Shown here: positions 1 to 8,460 of the stretch, piece after piece
Position numbering within the stretch: the stretch's first letter is position 1
How the letters are laid out: every line of letters starts with the position of its first letter
NCBI GenBank assembly: GCA_022828125.1
Contig: JAJEJD010000007.1
Span: 1-39,816, forward strand
Length of the DNA stretch: 39,816 nt
From: a bacterium
GTDB taxonomy: Bacteria > UBA8248
Reading direction: 5' to 3'
Position numbers and translations under genes: made by a program
The notes under the pieces: model-generated
Seen by the model: only the letters and a program-made list of their open reading frames with translations
Database searches by the model: none
Told to the model about the DNA's origin: nothing

Positions 1-138
1 AATCAGACATCCGTGGCCGGATCGACGATTTGCCGTCAGCGCTGGCGTGGGCGCAACCCAAGGGAGGAGCCGGATGCCTTAGCGGGCACGTCCGGATCTG
101 TGCGGGGGGCGCCGGGTAACCGGCGTCCCTACCGCAAT
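1..138 (+). mobile_element. 3' end of a group II intron (domains V and VI), partial
   Basis: Positions 67-98 fold as a domain V hairpin. It begins GAGC with the AGC triad at 68-70; CCGGA (70-74) pairs with TCCGG (91-95), GCC (76-78) pairs with GGC (85-87), and a two-base bulge lies at 88-89. Positions 102-135 form a domain VI hairpin (GCGG...CCGC outside, CGCCGG-GTAA-CCGGCG inside) with an unpaired TA near 130-131 that would hold the branch-point A. The inferred 3' splice boundary is the AT at 137-138. The rest of the intron and any reverse transcriptase lie off the left edge. Short ORFs crossing this stretch are translations of the ribozyme and are not annotated. Confidence 0.7.
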
Positions 139-332
139 GGATGCGCCTTACCGGCAACATCACACAAAGGCGAGGCGGCATCATTATGCCCGCTCCGGCT
201 CCCCATTGATGGCGGCACCAATTGCCGCATGGAAACCGCTATTGGGCAAGATCGGGCAGTGATATTCACCGAATAAAAGAAAATACCGCCTGTATCAGAA
301 GGGAAGGAGAATAACGCGCCGAATGAAAAACC
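139..332. other. non-coding stretch between the intron end and the first gene
   Basis: No convincing gene is seen. There is one short hairpin, GCGGCA (212-217) with TGCCGC (223-228) around loop CCAAT. It has no T-run on either side, so it is not called a terminator for the minus-strand operon that ends at 333. Confidence 0.4.
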
Positions 333-1106
333 TTACTCCTGCGTGCTCTCGTGCCAGCGGAGAATGTGGTTGCGGACCGCTCCCAGGCCGTAGATGGCGC
401 AAAAGCCGATTACCCCGATGAGCGCCATGCCCATGAAAGCGTCCGCGGTCAGGTTGTCTTCGCGCGCCAGCATGATCATGAACCCGATTCCCTCCTGCGC
501 CCCCGCCAACTCGGCCGCGATGAGCCCGCGGAAAGCATAGCCGAGTCCGATCCAAAGCCCGGTCATGATGTGGGGTAGGGTGGCGGGCAGCGTGACCCGC
601 CAGAAAAGCTGCCTCCGGCTCGCGCCCAGCGAGCGCGCGGCGCGGATGATGGCGGGCTCGGTCATCTTGACGCCGTCGAAGGTGCAGATGATGGCGGGAA
701 ACAACGCGCCATAGGTGATGATGAATACCTTGGAACCCTCTCCCATCTGGAACATCAGGATGGCGAGGGGAATCCACGCAACCTCGGGTATTTGCCGGAA
801 TATGTCTACGATCGGTTCGAGCGCATCGCCGATGATTCGGACCTGACCCATGAGCAAGCCGAGCAAGACGCCCAGGGCGGAGCCCAGGAAGAACCCCTCG
901 GTGATGCGAAGCACCGAGGCGATGATGTGGTGGAGAAGCTCACCACCTTCGGCACGCCTGATCCCGGACTGGATGGCCATCCAGGGAGACGGGAGAATGA
1001 GCGGATCCACCAGCCCGAGGGTGACGGAGAGCTGCCAGAGGACGACGAACCCCGCCACCGAGATAGCGGATATTCCAAAGCGGCCTGACACGGATTGCGT
1101 TTGCAC
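333..1106 (-). CDS. NitT/TauT-type ABC transporter permease
   Basis: Inner-membrane subunit of an ABC importer of the nitrate/sulfonate/taurine class (BPD_transp_1 fold), 257 residues with about six hydrophobic segments. The EAA-type cytoplasmic loop that contacts the ATPase reads AARSLGASRRQLFWRVTLPA, typical of SsuC/TauC. The ORF stays open upstream, but the preferred start is the GTG at 1106, which has AGGAGAG five to six bases before it. That places it 8 bp after the stop of the upstream permease gene. It is the last gene of the group ATPase, permease, permease. Having two different permeases suggests a heterodimeric channel, whereas SsuC is usually a homodimer. The substrate cannot be read from sequence. 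Confidence 0.88.
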   Translation of the reverse strand: MQTQSVSGRFGISAISVAGFVVLWQLSVTLGLVDPLILPSPWMAIQSGIRRAEGGELLHHIIASVLRITEGFFLGSALGVLLGLLMGQVRIIGDALEPIVDIFRQIPEVAWIPLAILMFQMGEGSKVFIITYGALFPAIICTFDGVKMTEPAIIRAARSLGASRRQLFWRVTLPATLPHIMTGLWIGLGYAFRGLIAAELAGAQEGIGFMIMLAREDNLTADAFMGMALIGVIGFCAIYGLGAVRNHILRWHESTQE

Positions 1107-1114
1107 CGTCTCTC

Positions 1115-1885
1115 CTAGTAGAAAGCGCCTTCCCGGCTCGTGGAATGCCAGCGGAGAAACCATCTCTCCGCGATTTCCACGAGGCGCGTGATGCTGAATC
1201 CCAGAGCGCCGATGACGGCCATGCCCAGGATGACCAGATCCCCTCGGAAATAATTCCGGGCGTCCTGGATCAGGAATCCCAGGCCCGAAGTGGAACCCAC
1301 CAGCTCCGCCGCAACCAGCAAGGCGAAGGAGACCTGAACGCCCAGCCGAAAACCGGTGAAGATGTGAGGGAGGGTTCCGGGGAGGACCACGCGAAAGAAA
1401 ACGTCCCGGCGGTTGGCTCCCAGGCTGCGCGCGGCGCGAACCAGAACGGGGTCCAGCGAGCGGACCCCCACGAAGGTATTGGTGACGACGGCGAGGAACA
1501 CGCCCATGGATATGATGAATACCTTGGAGGCGTCTTCGATGCCGAACCAGATAAGGGCCACCGGGATCCAGGCCAGGCCGGGAATGGGCCGGATGATTTC
1601 GACCAATGGCCCCACGGCCGCATGGAAGAACCGGAACTGGCCCATCAGGATTCCGATGACTACGCCGGTAAAGGAGCCGACGACGAAACCCATGAACATC
1701 CGCCATAGGCTGGCGGCAATGTGTTCCCGCAACTCACCCGCCTGAATAAGATCGACCGCTCCCTCCCAGACTTCCCTGGGCGGCGGCAGGAAGAGCGGAT
1801 TGACCAGCTTGTAATGCGTAACCACGAACCAGAGGATGACCAATCCGCCGATAGAGACGGCGCGCGTTGCCATTCTTCTGTTCAT
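1115..1885 (-). CDS. NitT/TauT-type ABC transporter permease
   Basis: Inner-membrane permease of 256 residues, paralogous to the next gene downstream. An N-terminal hydrophobic segment is followed by a periplasmic stretch with LFLPPPREVWEG, as usual for SsuC/TauC proteins. The coupling loop reads AARSLGANRRDVFFRVVLPG. The ATG start overlaps the stop of the upstream ATPase gene by four bases (ATGA), indicating translational coupling within one operon. It probably pairs with the second permease (333-1106) to form the channel. Substrate unknown. Confidence 0.9.
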   Translation of the reverse strand: MNRRMATRAVSIGGLVILWFVVTHYKLVNPLFLPPPREVWEGAVDLIQAGELREHIAASLWRMFMGFVVGSFTGVVIGILMGQFRFFHAAVGPLVEIIRPIPGLAWIPVALIWFGIEDASKVFIISMGVFLAVVTNTFVGVRSLDPVLVRAARSLGANRRDVFFRVVLPGTLPHIFTGFRLGVQVSFALLVAAELVGSTSGLGFLIQDARNYFRGDLVILGMAVIGALGFSITRLVEIAERWFLRWHSTSREGAFY

Positions 1886-2694
1886 GCGCCCTCTCCCGGA
1901 ACCGCGGAATCCGAATCCTGCACTTCCGACGCCTTCTCCACCTCGACCCGGATGAGGTCGTCCATCGTCCGGTACAGTTCGTTGAATTCGGGAGAAGTCC
2001 TCTCCCGGGGACGGGGGAGGTCGACGCCGAGAAGGGACTTCACCTGGCCCGGGCGGGCCGTCATGATCAGCACCCGGTCGGCCAGAACGATGGCCTCGTC
2101 GATCGCGTGGGTCACGAAGAGGACGGTTTTCTGCGTTTCACCGAGAAGCTTCAGGAGCTCTTCCTGCATCACCCGGCGCGTCTGGGCGTCCAGTGCACCA
2201 AAAGGCTCGTCCATCAGCAGCACCTCGGGGTCGTTCGCCAGCGCCCGGGCGATCCCGACGCGCTGCTTCATTCCGCCCGAAAGCTCGAAGGGGTATTTGT
2301 CCTCGAATCCCGTAAGGTGGATGCGCTGGATGAGCTCCCGCGCGTGGGTGTGCCGGTCGGTTTTTTCCATCCCCTTCAGGACAGGACCGAATTCGATATT
2401 TTCGAGCACCGTCCGCCAGGGGAAAAGGGCGAACTCCTGGAAGACGAAACCCCGATCGGGTCCCGGCTCGATGACCGGGCGCCCGTCAACGCGAACCTCC
2501 CCCCCCGAGGGGGGGAGGAATCCCGCGATGATGTTCAGTAGGGTGGATTTTCCGCATCCGCTGGGACCGAGGATGCAGATGACCTCGCCTTTTTGGACCT
2601 CGAGGTTTATTTCATCCAGCGCCCGCACCGTAGACTTGGCGCGCCGGTCGACGAATTCTTTCGAGACCCGACTTACCTGCAGATTAACCGTCAT
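1882..2694 (-). CDS. NitT/TauT-type ABC transporter ATP-binding protein
   Basis: Cytoplasmic ATPase of 270 residues that powers the two permeases encoded directly downstream. All nucleotide-binding motifs are present: Walker A GPSGCGKST (43-51), Q-loop Gln86, signature LSGGM (138-142), Walker B VLLMDEP (158-164) and switch His196. Length and the LSGGMKQRVGIARAL stretch match the SsuB/TauB/NrtD class. Its stop overlaps the next gene by four bases. The upstream binding-protein gene ends 52 bp away, so the group is probably one transcript. Confidence 0.93.
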   Translation of the reverse strand: MTVNLQVSRVSKEFVDRRAKSTVRALDEINLEVQKGEVICILGPSGCGKSTLLNIIAGFLPPSGGEVRVDGRPVIEPGPDRGFVFQEFALFPWRTVLENIEFGPVLKGMEKTDRHTHARELIQRIHLTGFEDKYPFELSGGMKQRVGIARALANDPEVLLMDEPFGALDAQTRRVMQEELLKLLGETQKTVLFVTHAIDEAIVLADRVLIMTARPGQVKSLLGVDLPRPRERTSPEFNELYRTMDDLIRVEVEKASEVQDSDSAVPGEGA

Positions 2695-2746
2695 ATCGGA
2701 AGTTCACTATACAGACACCCCAAACCGGTAAAGTGAGACTGTCCCC

Positions 2747-3787
2747 CTAAAGCTTGCAGGCCCCTTCGGTCTTCGCCAGATCCTTCGCGACCGACTTCAG
2801 GAGGTCCGTATAGACGAATTCTCTCATGTTCGGCGTTCTTTTGAGCTTTCTGCCGACCCTTTTCATGTTATTGGCCACCGCCTGTTCGGCGTTCACCATT
2901 TCATCCGTAATCTCAAGCCTGTAGAAAGTGTTGTCAAGAATGGGTTTCATCGCGGGAGCGGACATCTTGTACGCCTTGCCCAGGATTTTCAGAAACTCCG
3001 CGCGATTTCCCGAATCGTTCATGAACCGGTAGGATTTCAGCATCGCGCGCATATACGCCTTCATGGCGTCCGGCTTGTTCTTAAGCGCCGCTTTCCGCGC
3101 GCTGATGAGGGTGAAGGAAAGGTGGATGTTGGCGGGCTTCGCCATTTTGCCGAACTTGTTGAGCAACTGGGAATGCGCGAAATGCGTCGGGCGGACCTGT
3201 TCCGCGGTCGTCAGGTGCGGGTACCAGACCACCCCGCCGTCCACGTCCTTGTTCTTGTAGGCGGCGATGAGATCGTTCGGCGTCAGGTTCACCACCCGGA
3301 TCTTTTTGGCGTCCAGGTTGTATTTTTGAAGAAAATTGATCCACAGAATGTGGGCCGCGGATGCAAACCGCAACCCGACCTTTTTCCCGTAGAAGTCGGT
3401 GGGTTTCGTCATACCCAGGTCCTTGCCGACGAAAATCTCGAGGTAGTCCTTGTCCTGCCCGTTCTGGGCGATGATGCAGGCGGGCACGTTGGCGGCAGCC
3501 AGCGAGACAAACGGCAGATCCCCCGAGTGGCCCAGCTCGACGCCGCCCGCCGCGAGCGCCTCGACCATGGCCGCGCCGGAGGAGAATATCTTGTGTTCGA
3601 TCGCAAGGTCTTCTTGTGTGAAGTACCCCTTCACCTTGGCGACGTGGATGGGTGCCCCGATGTTGCCGCCGCCCGAACCCACGACGAGTTTGTGCTTGGC
3701 CGCTTCCGAGACGCCTGCGCCAAAGGCCCAGGCCGCCACAACGGCAACGAGCATGATGATATTGATTCGTCTCCACGCGCACCTCAT
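2747..3787 (-). CDS. NitT/TauT-type ABC transporter substrate-binding protein
   Basis: Periplasmic receptor of 346 residues, SsuA/THI5-like (NMT1 fold). The start is the ATG at 3787 with AGGAGG nine bases upstream; a longer reading frame to 3853 lacks a site and would bury the signal peptide. Residues 1 to about 30 form a signal peptide: basic MRCAWRR, a hydrophobic core, then a GVSEAA cleavage region. The mature start KLVVGSGGGNIGAPIHVAKVKG matches the typical first strand and helix of this family, followed by the family-like segment GYFTQEDLAIE. It heads the importer operon. The ligand is unknown: candidates include sulfonates, nitrate-like anions, pyrimidines and aromatic or amide compounds. 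Confidence 0.9.
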   Translation of the reverse strand: MRCAWRRINIIMLVAVVAAWAFGAGVSEAAKHKLVVGSGGGNIGAPIHVAKVKGYFTQEDLAIEHKIFSSGAAMVEALAAGGVELGHSGDLPFVSLAAANVPACIIAQNGQDKDYLEIFVGKDLGMTKPTDFYGKKVGLRFASAAHILWINFLQKYNLDAKKIRVVNLTPNDLIAAYKNKDVDGGVVWYPHLTTAEQVRPTHFAHSQLLNKFGKMAKPANIHLSFTLISARKAALKNKPDAMKAYMRAMLKSYRFMNDSGNRAEFLKILGKAYKMSAPAMKPILDNTFYRLEITDEMVNAEQAVANNMKRVGRKLKRTPNMREFVYTDLLKSVAKDLAKTEGACKL

Positions 3788-4454
3788 ATCGCAAGTCCTC
3801 CTGTTGACTACGTTTTGGTGAGTGAAAACCCACAAATATGCACTCACCCCCATTCGAAGACGTGCTGAACGCGGACTCGTAACTCCGCTTTGCAGATACT
3901 GAAATGCGTTTATGTATAAAGAAAGAAGGTATGAAAAAAAATTTTATCTAAATTGTCCATGAAGCGCAATATTGGAAAATTCGTGTGTATCGGGGTGGTT
4001 TTCGTATCCTGCGGAATGGGGCAAAACAGTAAGGCCAAAAGAATATTTCACGAAGTGTACTAATACCCGCATGGAGAAACAAGCGGGACCGGGAAGACGG
4101 AACATCTAAGGCCGAAATGGGCCGGCAAAACAAATTCTTCTTCCGAGGAGGAGAGAACATCTTGTCTAGCGGTAGATGCAGCCAGTCGCAAACTATTCTT
4201 TACTGAAGGTCCCAGTGAATAGGGACTATATCGGGATTTTCTAGTTTTTGGGGCATATGCTCCTCAACCTTTCGGTTTTCCTGAATCATGAAGGCCTACA
4301 GAATCTTCATCCCGCATACCGATCCGGGAAACGTGTTCGCAAACTATTCCTTGATTTTTGCTTTCATTTGAACTTGCCTCGCTCAAAAAGGAAACTCGGT
4401 GCGGTTAATCTGTGCTTCCGCTTCTGATGTTTTTCCCTGAAGCGAACTGCACTC
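3788..4454. other. intergenic region, AT-richer, probably holding the promoter of the importer operon
   Basis: This 667-base gap is visibly more AT-rich than its flanks, notably 3900-3960 and 4190-4380. The minus strand near 3910-3925 contains TATACA in a T-rich context, which could be a -10 box for the binding-protein gene, but no good -35 partner is seen. A 70-codon ORF at 3948-4160 has no recognisable product and atypical composition and is left out. No tRNA, riboswitch or repeat was recognised. Confidence 0.3.
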
Positions 4455-5843
4455 TCACAGGATAGGCCACTTCCCCGGTACTTCCACGCCGCTCCTCTTG
4501 AGGATACCCGCCGCGCATTCCTGGCACTTCTCCAGGATTTCCTCCTCATTCACCGTCAACACCCGGCGGTCTTCCATGATGATCTTCCCGTCGATGAACA
4601 CCGTCTCCACCGAATCGCCCGAAGCGGAGTACACGAGGTTCTGCACCTCGCTGTAGAGCGGATACCATTCCGGCCGCTTCATGGTGATGATGATCACGTC
4701 CGCTTTTTTACCGGCCTCGAGCGAACCGATTTCATGGTCCATCCCGATGGCGCGCGCTCCGTTGATGGTGGCCATCTCGATGGCCGTCTCCGCGGAGCCG
4801 GCGTCGGGGTCGTAGCGGTAATCCTTGGGCAGCACGCCGGCGAGGTACATGACGCGAATCATGTCGGCATAGTTCGAGCAGTCCGAAGCGTCGCTTCCGA
4901 TTCCGACATTGACCCCCTTGTCCAGCATCTCCGGGAACCTTCCGAACGCCGCGTTGCCGTAGGAAATCTTGAGCGCCGTCGAGGGGCAGTGAATCACCTG
5001 CGCATCTTTTTCGGCCAGCATGTCGATTTCCCGCTCGCTCACGTGAACCATGTGAACGAGAACCGTATTCGGCCCGAGCACGTCCAGATGATACATATGC
5101 TCGACGGGACGGTGGCCATAGCGCATGCGCGTAGCCGTCACTTCCTCGAACATGGCCGCAAGGTGCAGGTTCAGGGTGGTCCCGTAATCATCCGCCATCT
5201 TTTTCGAATCGATATACAGCTTGTCCGAGCAGCGGCCGAGCCCGACGACGTCCACGCACGCCTTGATCAACCCGCCGTTGTAGCCGTCCTTGTACTTCTC
5301 CAGGAAGGCGAGGTTTTCCTTGAGACACGTCTCGGTATCCTCCAGGAGCATGCCGTGGCCCAGAAACTCCTCGTCGAAGGACCGCCTGCCCATCAGGCCG
5401 CGCATCCCGATGCGCGAGATGCCCTCGATCACCGCCGCCGGGTTGTAGGAGCCCGCCTCCAGAAAGGTGGTGGTGCCCGCCTTCAAGGTTTCCAGGAGAA
5501 TCGTCAGCCCGCCGTAGATCTCATCCTCGGGCGTGAGGACCGTGGCGATATATCTGTGAACGTAGTCGGACCACAGCATGCCTCCGAGGTTTTCAGGCGC
5601 CAGCCCCCGGTGCATGGTGTGGTAAAAATGCATGTGGGAATTCACGAAACCGGGCATGATGAGCTTCCCCTTGGCGTCAATCGTGCGCCCGGCGGTGAAT
5701 TCCCGGCTCAACTCCTCCGCTTTTCCGACGGCTGCGATCCGGTCTCCTCGAATGGCGACCGCGCCGTCGCGGATAACGCGGCGCCCTTCGTCCACCGTGA
5801 TGACGGTTCCCCCGCTTAGAAGATAATCGGTTTTCTGAGGCAT
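4455..5843 (-). CDS. amidohydrolase of the AtzA/TrzA/SsnA (cytosine deaminase-like) superfamily
   Basis: Predicted cytoplasmic metal-dependent hydrolase or deaminase of 462 residues. The start is the ATG at 5843 with GGGAGG about eight bases upstream. It shows the N-terminal composite-domain strand, then PGFVNSHMH with metal-binding His70 and His72, His227 in HLAAM, His264 in VHMVHVSE, and Asp318 in GSDAS. The C-terminal sandwich has GSLEAGKKADVIII. Relatives deaminate or dechlorinate triazines, S-adenosylhomocysteine, guanine and similar N-heterocycles. One oddity: the family's general acid/base Glu, three residues after the strand-5 His (HxAE), is Ala230 here, with Glu233 and Glu234 close by. 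It lies between the ABC importer and the hydantoinase cluster on the same strand. Substrate unknown. Confidence 0.88.
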   Translation of the reverse strand: MPQKTDYLLSGGTVITVDEGRRVIRDGAVAIRGDRIAAVGKAEELSREFTAGRTIDAKGKLIMPGFVNSHMHFYHTMHRGLAPENLGGMLWSDYVHRYIATVLTPEDEIYGGLTILLETLKAGTTTFLEAGSYNPAAVIEGISRIGMRGLMGRRSFDEEFLGHGMLLEDTETCLKENLAFLEKYKDGYNGGLIKACVDVVGLGRCSDKLYIDSKKMADDYGTTLNLHLAAMFEEVTATRMRYGHRPVEHMYHLDVLGPNTVLVHMVHVSEREIDMLAEKDAQVIHCPSTALKISYGNAAFGRFPEMLDKGVNVGIGSDASDCSNYADMIRVMYLAGVLPKDYRYDPDAGSAETAIEMATINGARAIGMDHEIGSLEAGKKADVIIITMKRPEWYPLYSEVQNLVYSASGDSVETVFIDGKIIMEDRRVLTVNEEEILEKCQECAAGILKRSGVEVPGKWPIL

Positions 5844-6397
5844 TCTGGTTTCCTCCCGAAATATCAAGTCTCTATCGGCTGGGTTCGATATGTGGAGGAA
5901 TTGTAATTCAATACGTTCGGGGTGTCATGGAAGCCTGATCCCGGGAAGTTGTTGAGAAAGTCCGAGAAGAAATGAACCACTCCCCCCTTGAAGGGCTGTT
6001 GAAAAACCCTGATGCGACAGAGTTCACCGTCATTCCGGCGAAAGCCGGAATGACGAGCAAAACCGGGTTCGGCACGCCTTCCTTGAACGGTCGCGTCAAA
6101 CCCTCGTCTTGAATGGCCACTGTCTCGACCTCATCCTGAGTAGGCGCGCAAGCGCCGTATCGAAGGATGGGAGGCGCTTCTCCCCCCGCAGGCCTGAAAT
6201 TCGCCCTTCGATACGCGGCTTCGCCGCTACTCAGGGTGAGGCGGAGCGGTGGGTTGCTCAGGGGGAGGGATGTATTACGCGCCAAGGCGGTAGGTGCGTC
6301 ACAGACTTTTCCCTCTTGAGGGGCTTTTTCAACAGCCCCTTGGGGGTCGGACTTCCCGAGGGGAAAACCCGACGACGGGGTAAGGTTGTCAGCCCCC
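5844..6397. repeat. intergenic region filled with REP-like palindromes and GTTGAAAAA/TTTTTCAAC flanks
   Basis: This 554-base gap carries several repeats. A perfect 11-bp-arm palindrome GTCATTCCGGC-GAAA-GCCGGAATGAC sits at 6029-6054; the same unit recurs near 37449 and 37637. Two inverted copies of a CTCATCCTGAGTAG...TATCGAAGGATG unit lie at 6129-6172 and 6203-6241. The outer boundaries carry CTGTTGAAAAACCC (5997-6009) and GGGCTTTTTCAACAGCCC (6321-6338), the flanks seen at the other repeat sites. Short ORFs here are repeat-derived. No gene is called. Confidence 0.65.
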
Positions 6398-8458
6398 TCA
6401 CGAGGCCAACGGGGGGTGAGAATAGGGCGTCAGGATCCGCCGGAGCCATATTCGCTCCTCCTCGTGCAGCTTCAGGATGCTCGCCGCGACGGGTCCGAGG
6501 GGAGTTTCCCCCTTGGGCAGCCCCGGCGCGATCTTCACCCAGGCTCTGAGCGGCGCTCCCCGCACCGGAACGTACTCCACCAGCATCCCCTCTGAAAATC
6601 CTCCTTCACTCGCCGTCTCGTGAGACATCGCGCAAAGCCGCCGGCTGCCGCTGTAGGCGTCCTCGTCATTCAGGCGGGCGGTGAGATAAACCCTTGCTTT
6701 TCTCAGCCGCTCCCGCGCGGAGGAGGTCGCGGCCATATCGAGCGCCCCGTCCTTCAAGACGACGCCATAGACTTCCCGCGCATCTTCTACGGTGATGTAT
6801 CCCAGCCGGAGGTCGGCCAGCACCGCCTCGGGCGTGCGGAGCAGGGGATCTCCCCAGCCGCCTCCACCCGCGGAGCGCAGAACGACGGCATCACCTTCCC
6901 TGAGCGGAAACGCCGTGGCTTTTCCCGGGACGCCGGAAGGCTCGACCTCCGAACCTTCGCGGAGAACCGTGAACCGGTTTCCACCGCCCGAGGTCCCGCC
7001 GTCCACCCCGTAGGGAGGAATGATCACGCGGTCCGTCAACACGGTGAGCCCCGCGCCGCCTGTCTCCAGGCGGACCCTCCGTTTCATTCCCAAACCGCCG
7101 CGCCGCTCCCCGTGGCCGCAGGAGCCGACCCGAAGGCCGCTCTCCTCCACGAGGACCGGAAGCGTAGCCTCCAGGCTCTCCACCGGCTGGACGGCGTTGA
7201 AATCCCCTTCGGTGTAGGTCCGGATGGCGTGGTCCCCGTCGCTTCCCGCGAGAGCGCCCGTGCCCCCCGCCGGATATTCATAGTAGAGGAAGGCCTCGCC
7301 GGAGTCGGGTTGGCTGCCGGCGATGTAGCAATGGTTGGCCGCCCCCTTCGTGTCGCCCGCCGCAAGGCCGGGCATCGCCTGAACCGCCGCGCCCAGAACG
7401 CACGATTCAATCGTGCGCCGCACGTCGGAAGCGCCGCCGAACGGAGCGGGAAATTCCGCATTGAGGATCGACCCTTCCGGGGCTTCCATCGTGAGCGGGC
7501 GGAAACAGCCCGCATTCACGCTCAGCGCAGGGTCCAGGAGCGATTTGAGCACCATGAAGCAAGACGTGGCCACCGTGGCGGGGCCCGCATTCGTAGGCCC
7601 TTTCACCTGCCCGGAAGTCCCGCTGAAATCACAGTGAATTTGCTCTTCCTGAATCTGGAGGCGAAGCGAAATCCGGAGCGGCTCGGCGCCTGTCCCGCTG
7701 TTGTCGATGTAGTTCTCGTAGTGAAACACCCCGTCCGGGAGCGCGCTGATGGCCGCCCGCATCCGTTTCTCCGCCCTGCCTATGAGGTTGTCGTTCACCG
7801 CCTGGAGCGTTTCGCGTCCATATCGATCCTCGATTTCGTCCAGGCGACGCTGAGCCAGCCGGCAGGTGCCGAGCATGGCCATCAGGTCGCCGTGCCTGTC
7901 TTCGCGGCCCCGCATGTTGCGGAGAACGACCTCCAGGCATTCCCGGTTCAGCTCGCCCCGGGAATAGAGCCGGATGGGCGGGACGATCATTCCCTCCATG
8001 AAGATGTGGGAGGCGTCACCGGAGAGACTGCCGGCCACCGAGCCGCCGACGTCCCCCCAATGCGCGCGGAGCGCCGGGAAGGCGAGCGCGCGGCCCTCAA
8101 AAAACCGGGGGCAGAACATCGCCATGTCGTTCATGTGGGTTCCGCAGATATAGGGGTCGTTCAGGAGAAAAACGTCGCCCGGATGAACGTCGCCCGCGTA
8201 GCGCTCGAAAACTGCTCTGGCGGCGTAGGAGATCGGGAAGATGTGGCCTGGATGATCTTCCGACTGGGCGACCAGATCTCCTTCCGGCGAGAGAAGCGCG
8301 CAGGAAAAATCGTGTCCTTCGTTGATGATGGATGAGAATGCGCTTCTGGAAAAAGTGACCCGCATCTCGCGGACCACGGAGATCAAGAGTTCCTGAATGA
8401 CCGAGACCGTAACGGCGTCGGCCGAGGCGCTCTCTTGAATCGTCCGGCTGTCGCTCAT
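6398..8458 (-). CDS. hyuB: hydantoinase B / 5-oxoprolinase-type subunit with long C-terminal extension
   Basis: ATP-dependent hydantoinase, oxoprolinase or acetone-carboxylase type beta subunit (HyuB, PF02538), 686 residues, expected to act with the HyuA encoded upstream on a cyclic amide or ureide. Family stretches are visible: HPGDVFLLNDPYICGTHMND near residues 85-110, a central region ending in GPATVA, and PPYGVDGGTSG then RSAGGGGWGDPLLR in the C-terminal part. The start is the ATG at 8458, 2 bp after the aminotransferase stop. HyuB proteins normally end shortly after the DPL...GYITVEDAREVYGVVL segment. Here roughly 90-100 more residues follow, including an HETASEGGF stretch and a compact charged domain that I do not recognise. 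It is the last gene of the hyu group. Confidence 0.9.
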   Translation of the reverse strand: MSDSRTIQESASADAVTVSVIQELLISVVREMRVTFSRSAFSSIINEGHDFSCALLSPEGDLVAQSEDHPGHIFPISYAARAVFERYAGDVHPGDVFLLNDPYICGTHMNDMAMFCPRFFEGRALAFPALRAHWGDVGGSVAGSLSGDASHIFMEGMIVPPIRLYSRGELNRECLEVVLRNMRGREDRHGDLMAMLGTCRLAQRRLDEIEDRYGRETLQAVNDNLIGRAEKRMRAAISALPDGVFHYENYIDNSGTGAEPLRISLRLQIQEEQIHCDFSGTSGQVKGPTNAGPATVATSCFMVLKSLLDPALSVNAGCFRPLTMEAPEGSILNAEFPAPFGGASDVRRTIESCVLGAAVQAMPGLAAGDTKGAANHCYIAGSQPDSGEAFLYYEYPAGGTGALAGSDGDHAIRTYTEGDFNAVQPVESLEATLPVLVEESGLRVGSCGHGERRGGLGMKRRVRLETGGAGLTVLTDRVIIPPYGVDGGTSGGGNRFTVLREGSEVEPSGVPGKATAFPLREGDAVVLRSAGGGGWGDPLLRTPEAVLADLRLGYITVEDAREVYGVVLKDGALDMAATSSARERLRKARVYLTARLNDEDAYSGSRRLCAMSHETASEGGFSEGMLVEYVPVRGAPLRAWVKIAPGLPKGETPLGPVAASILKLHEEERIWLRRILTPYSHPPLAS

Positions 8459-8460
8459 GA

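Noticed and set aside
212-228. Hairpin GCGGCA/TGCCGC as terminator of the minus-strand ABC operon
   Set aside because: No T-run follows on the minus strand, and it lies over 100 bases beyond the last stop.
13-276. 87-codon ORF at the left edge
   Set aside because: It translates the domain V/VI region of the group II intron; the peptide has no protein-like features of its own.
1107-1706. Extended start for the permease ending at 333 (frame open to 1706)
   Set aside because: The extension overlaps the whole of the preceding permease gene in another frame; the GTG at 1106 has a proper ribosome site and gives the family length.
3948-4160. 70-codon ORF on the minus strand in the AT-rich gap
   Set aside because: Phenylalanine-, arginine- and cysteine-rich without a motif or ribosome site; likely chance.
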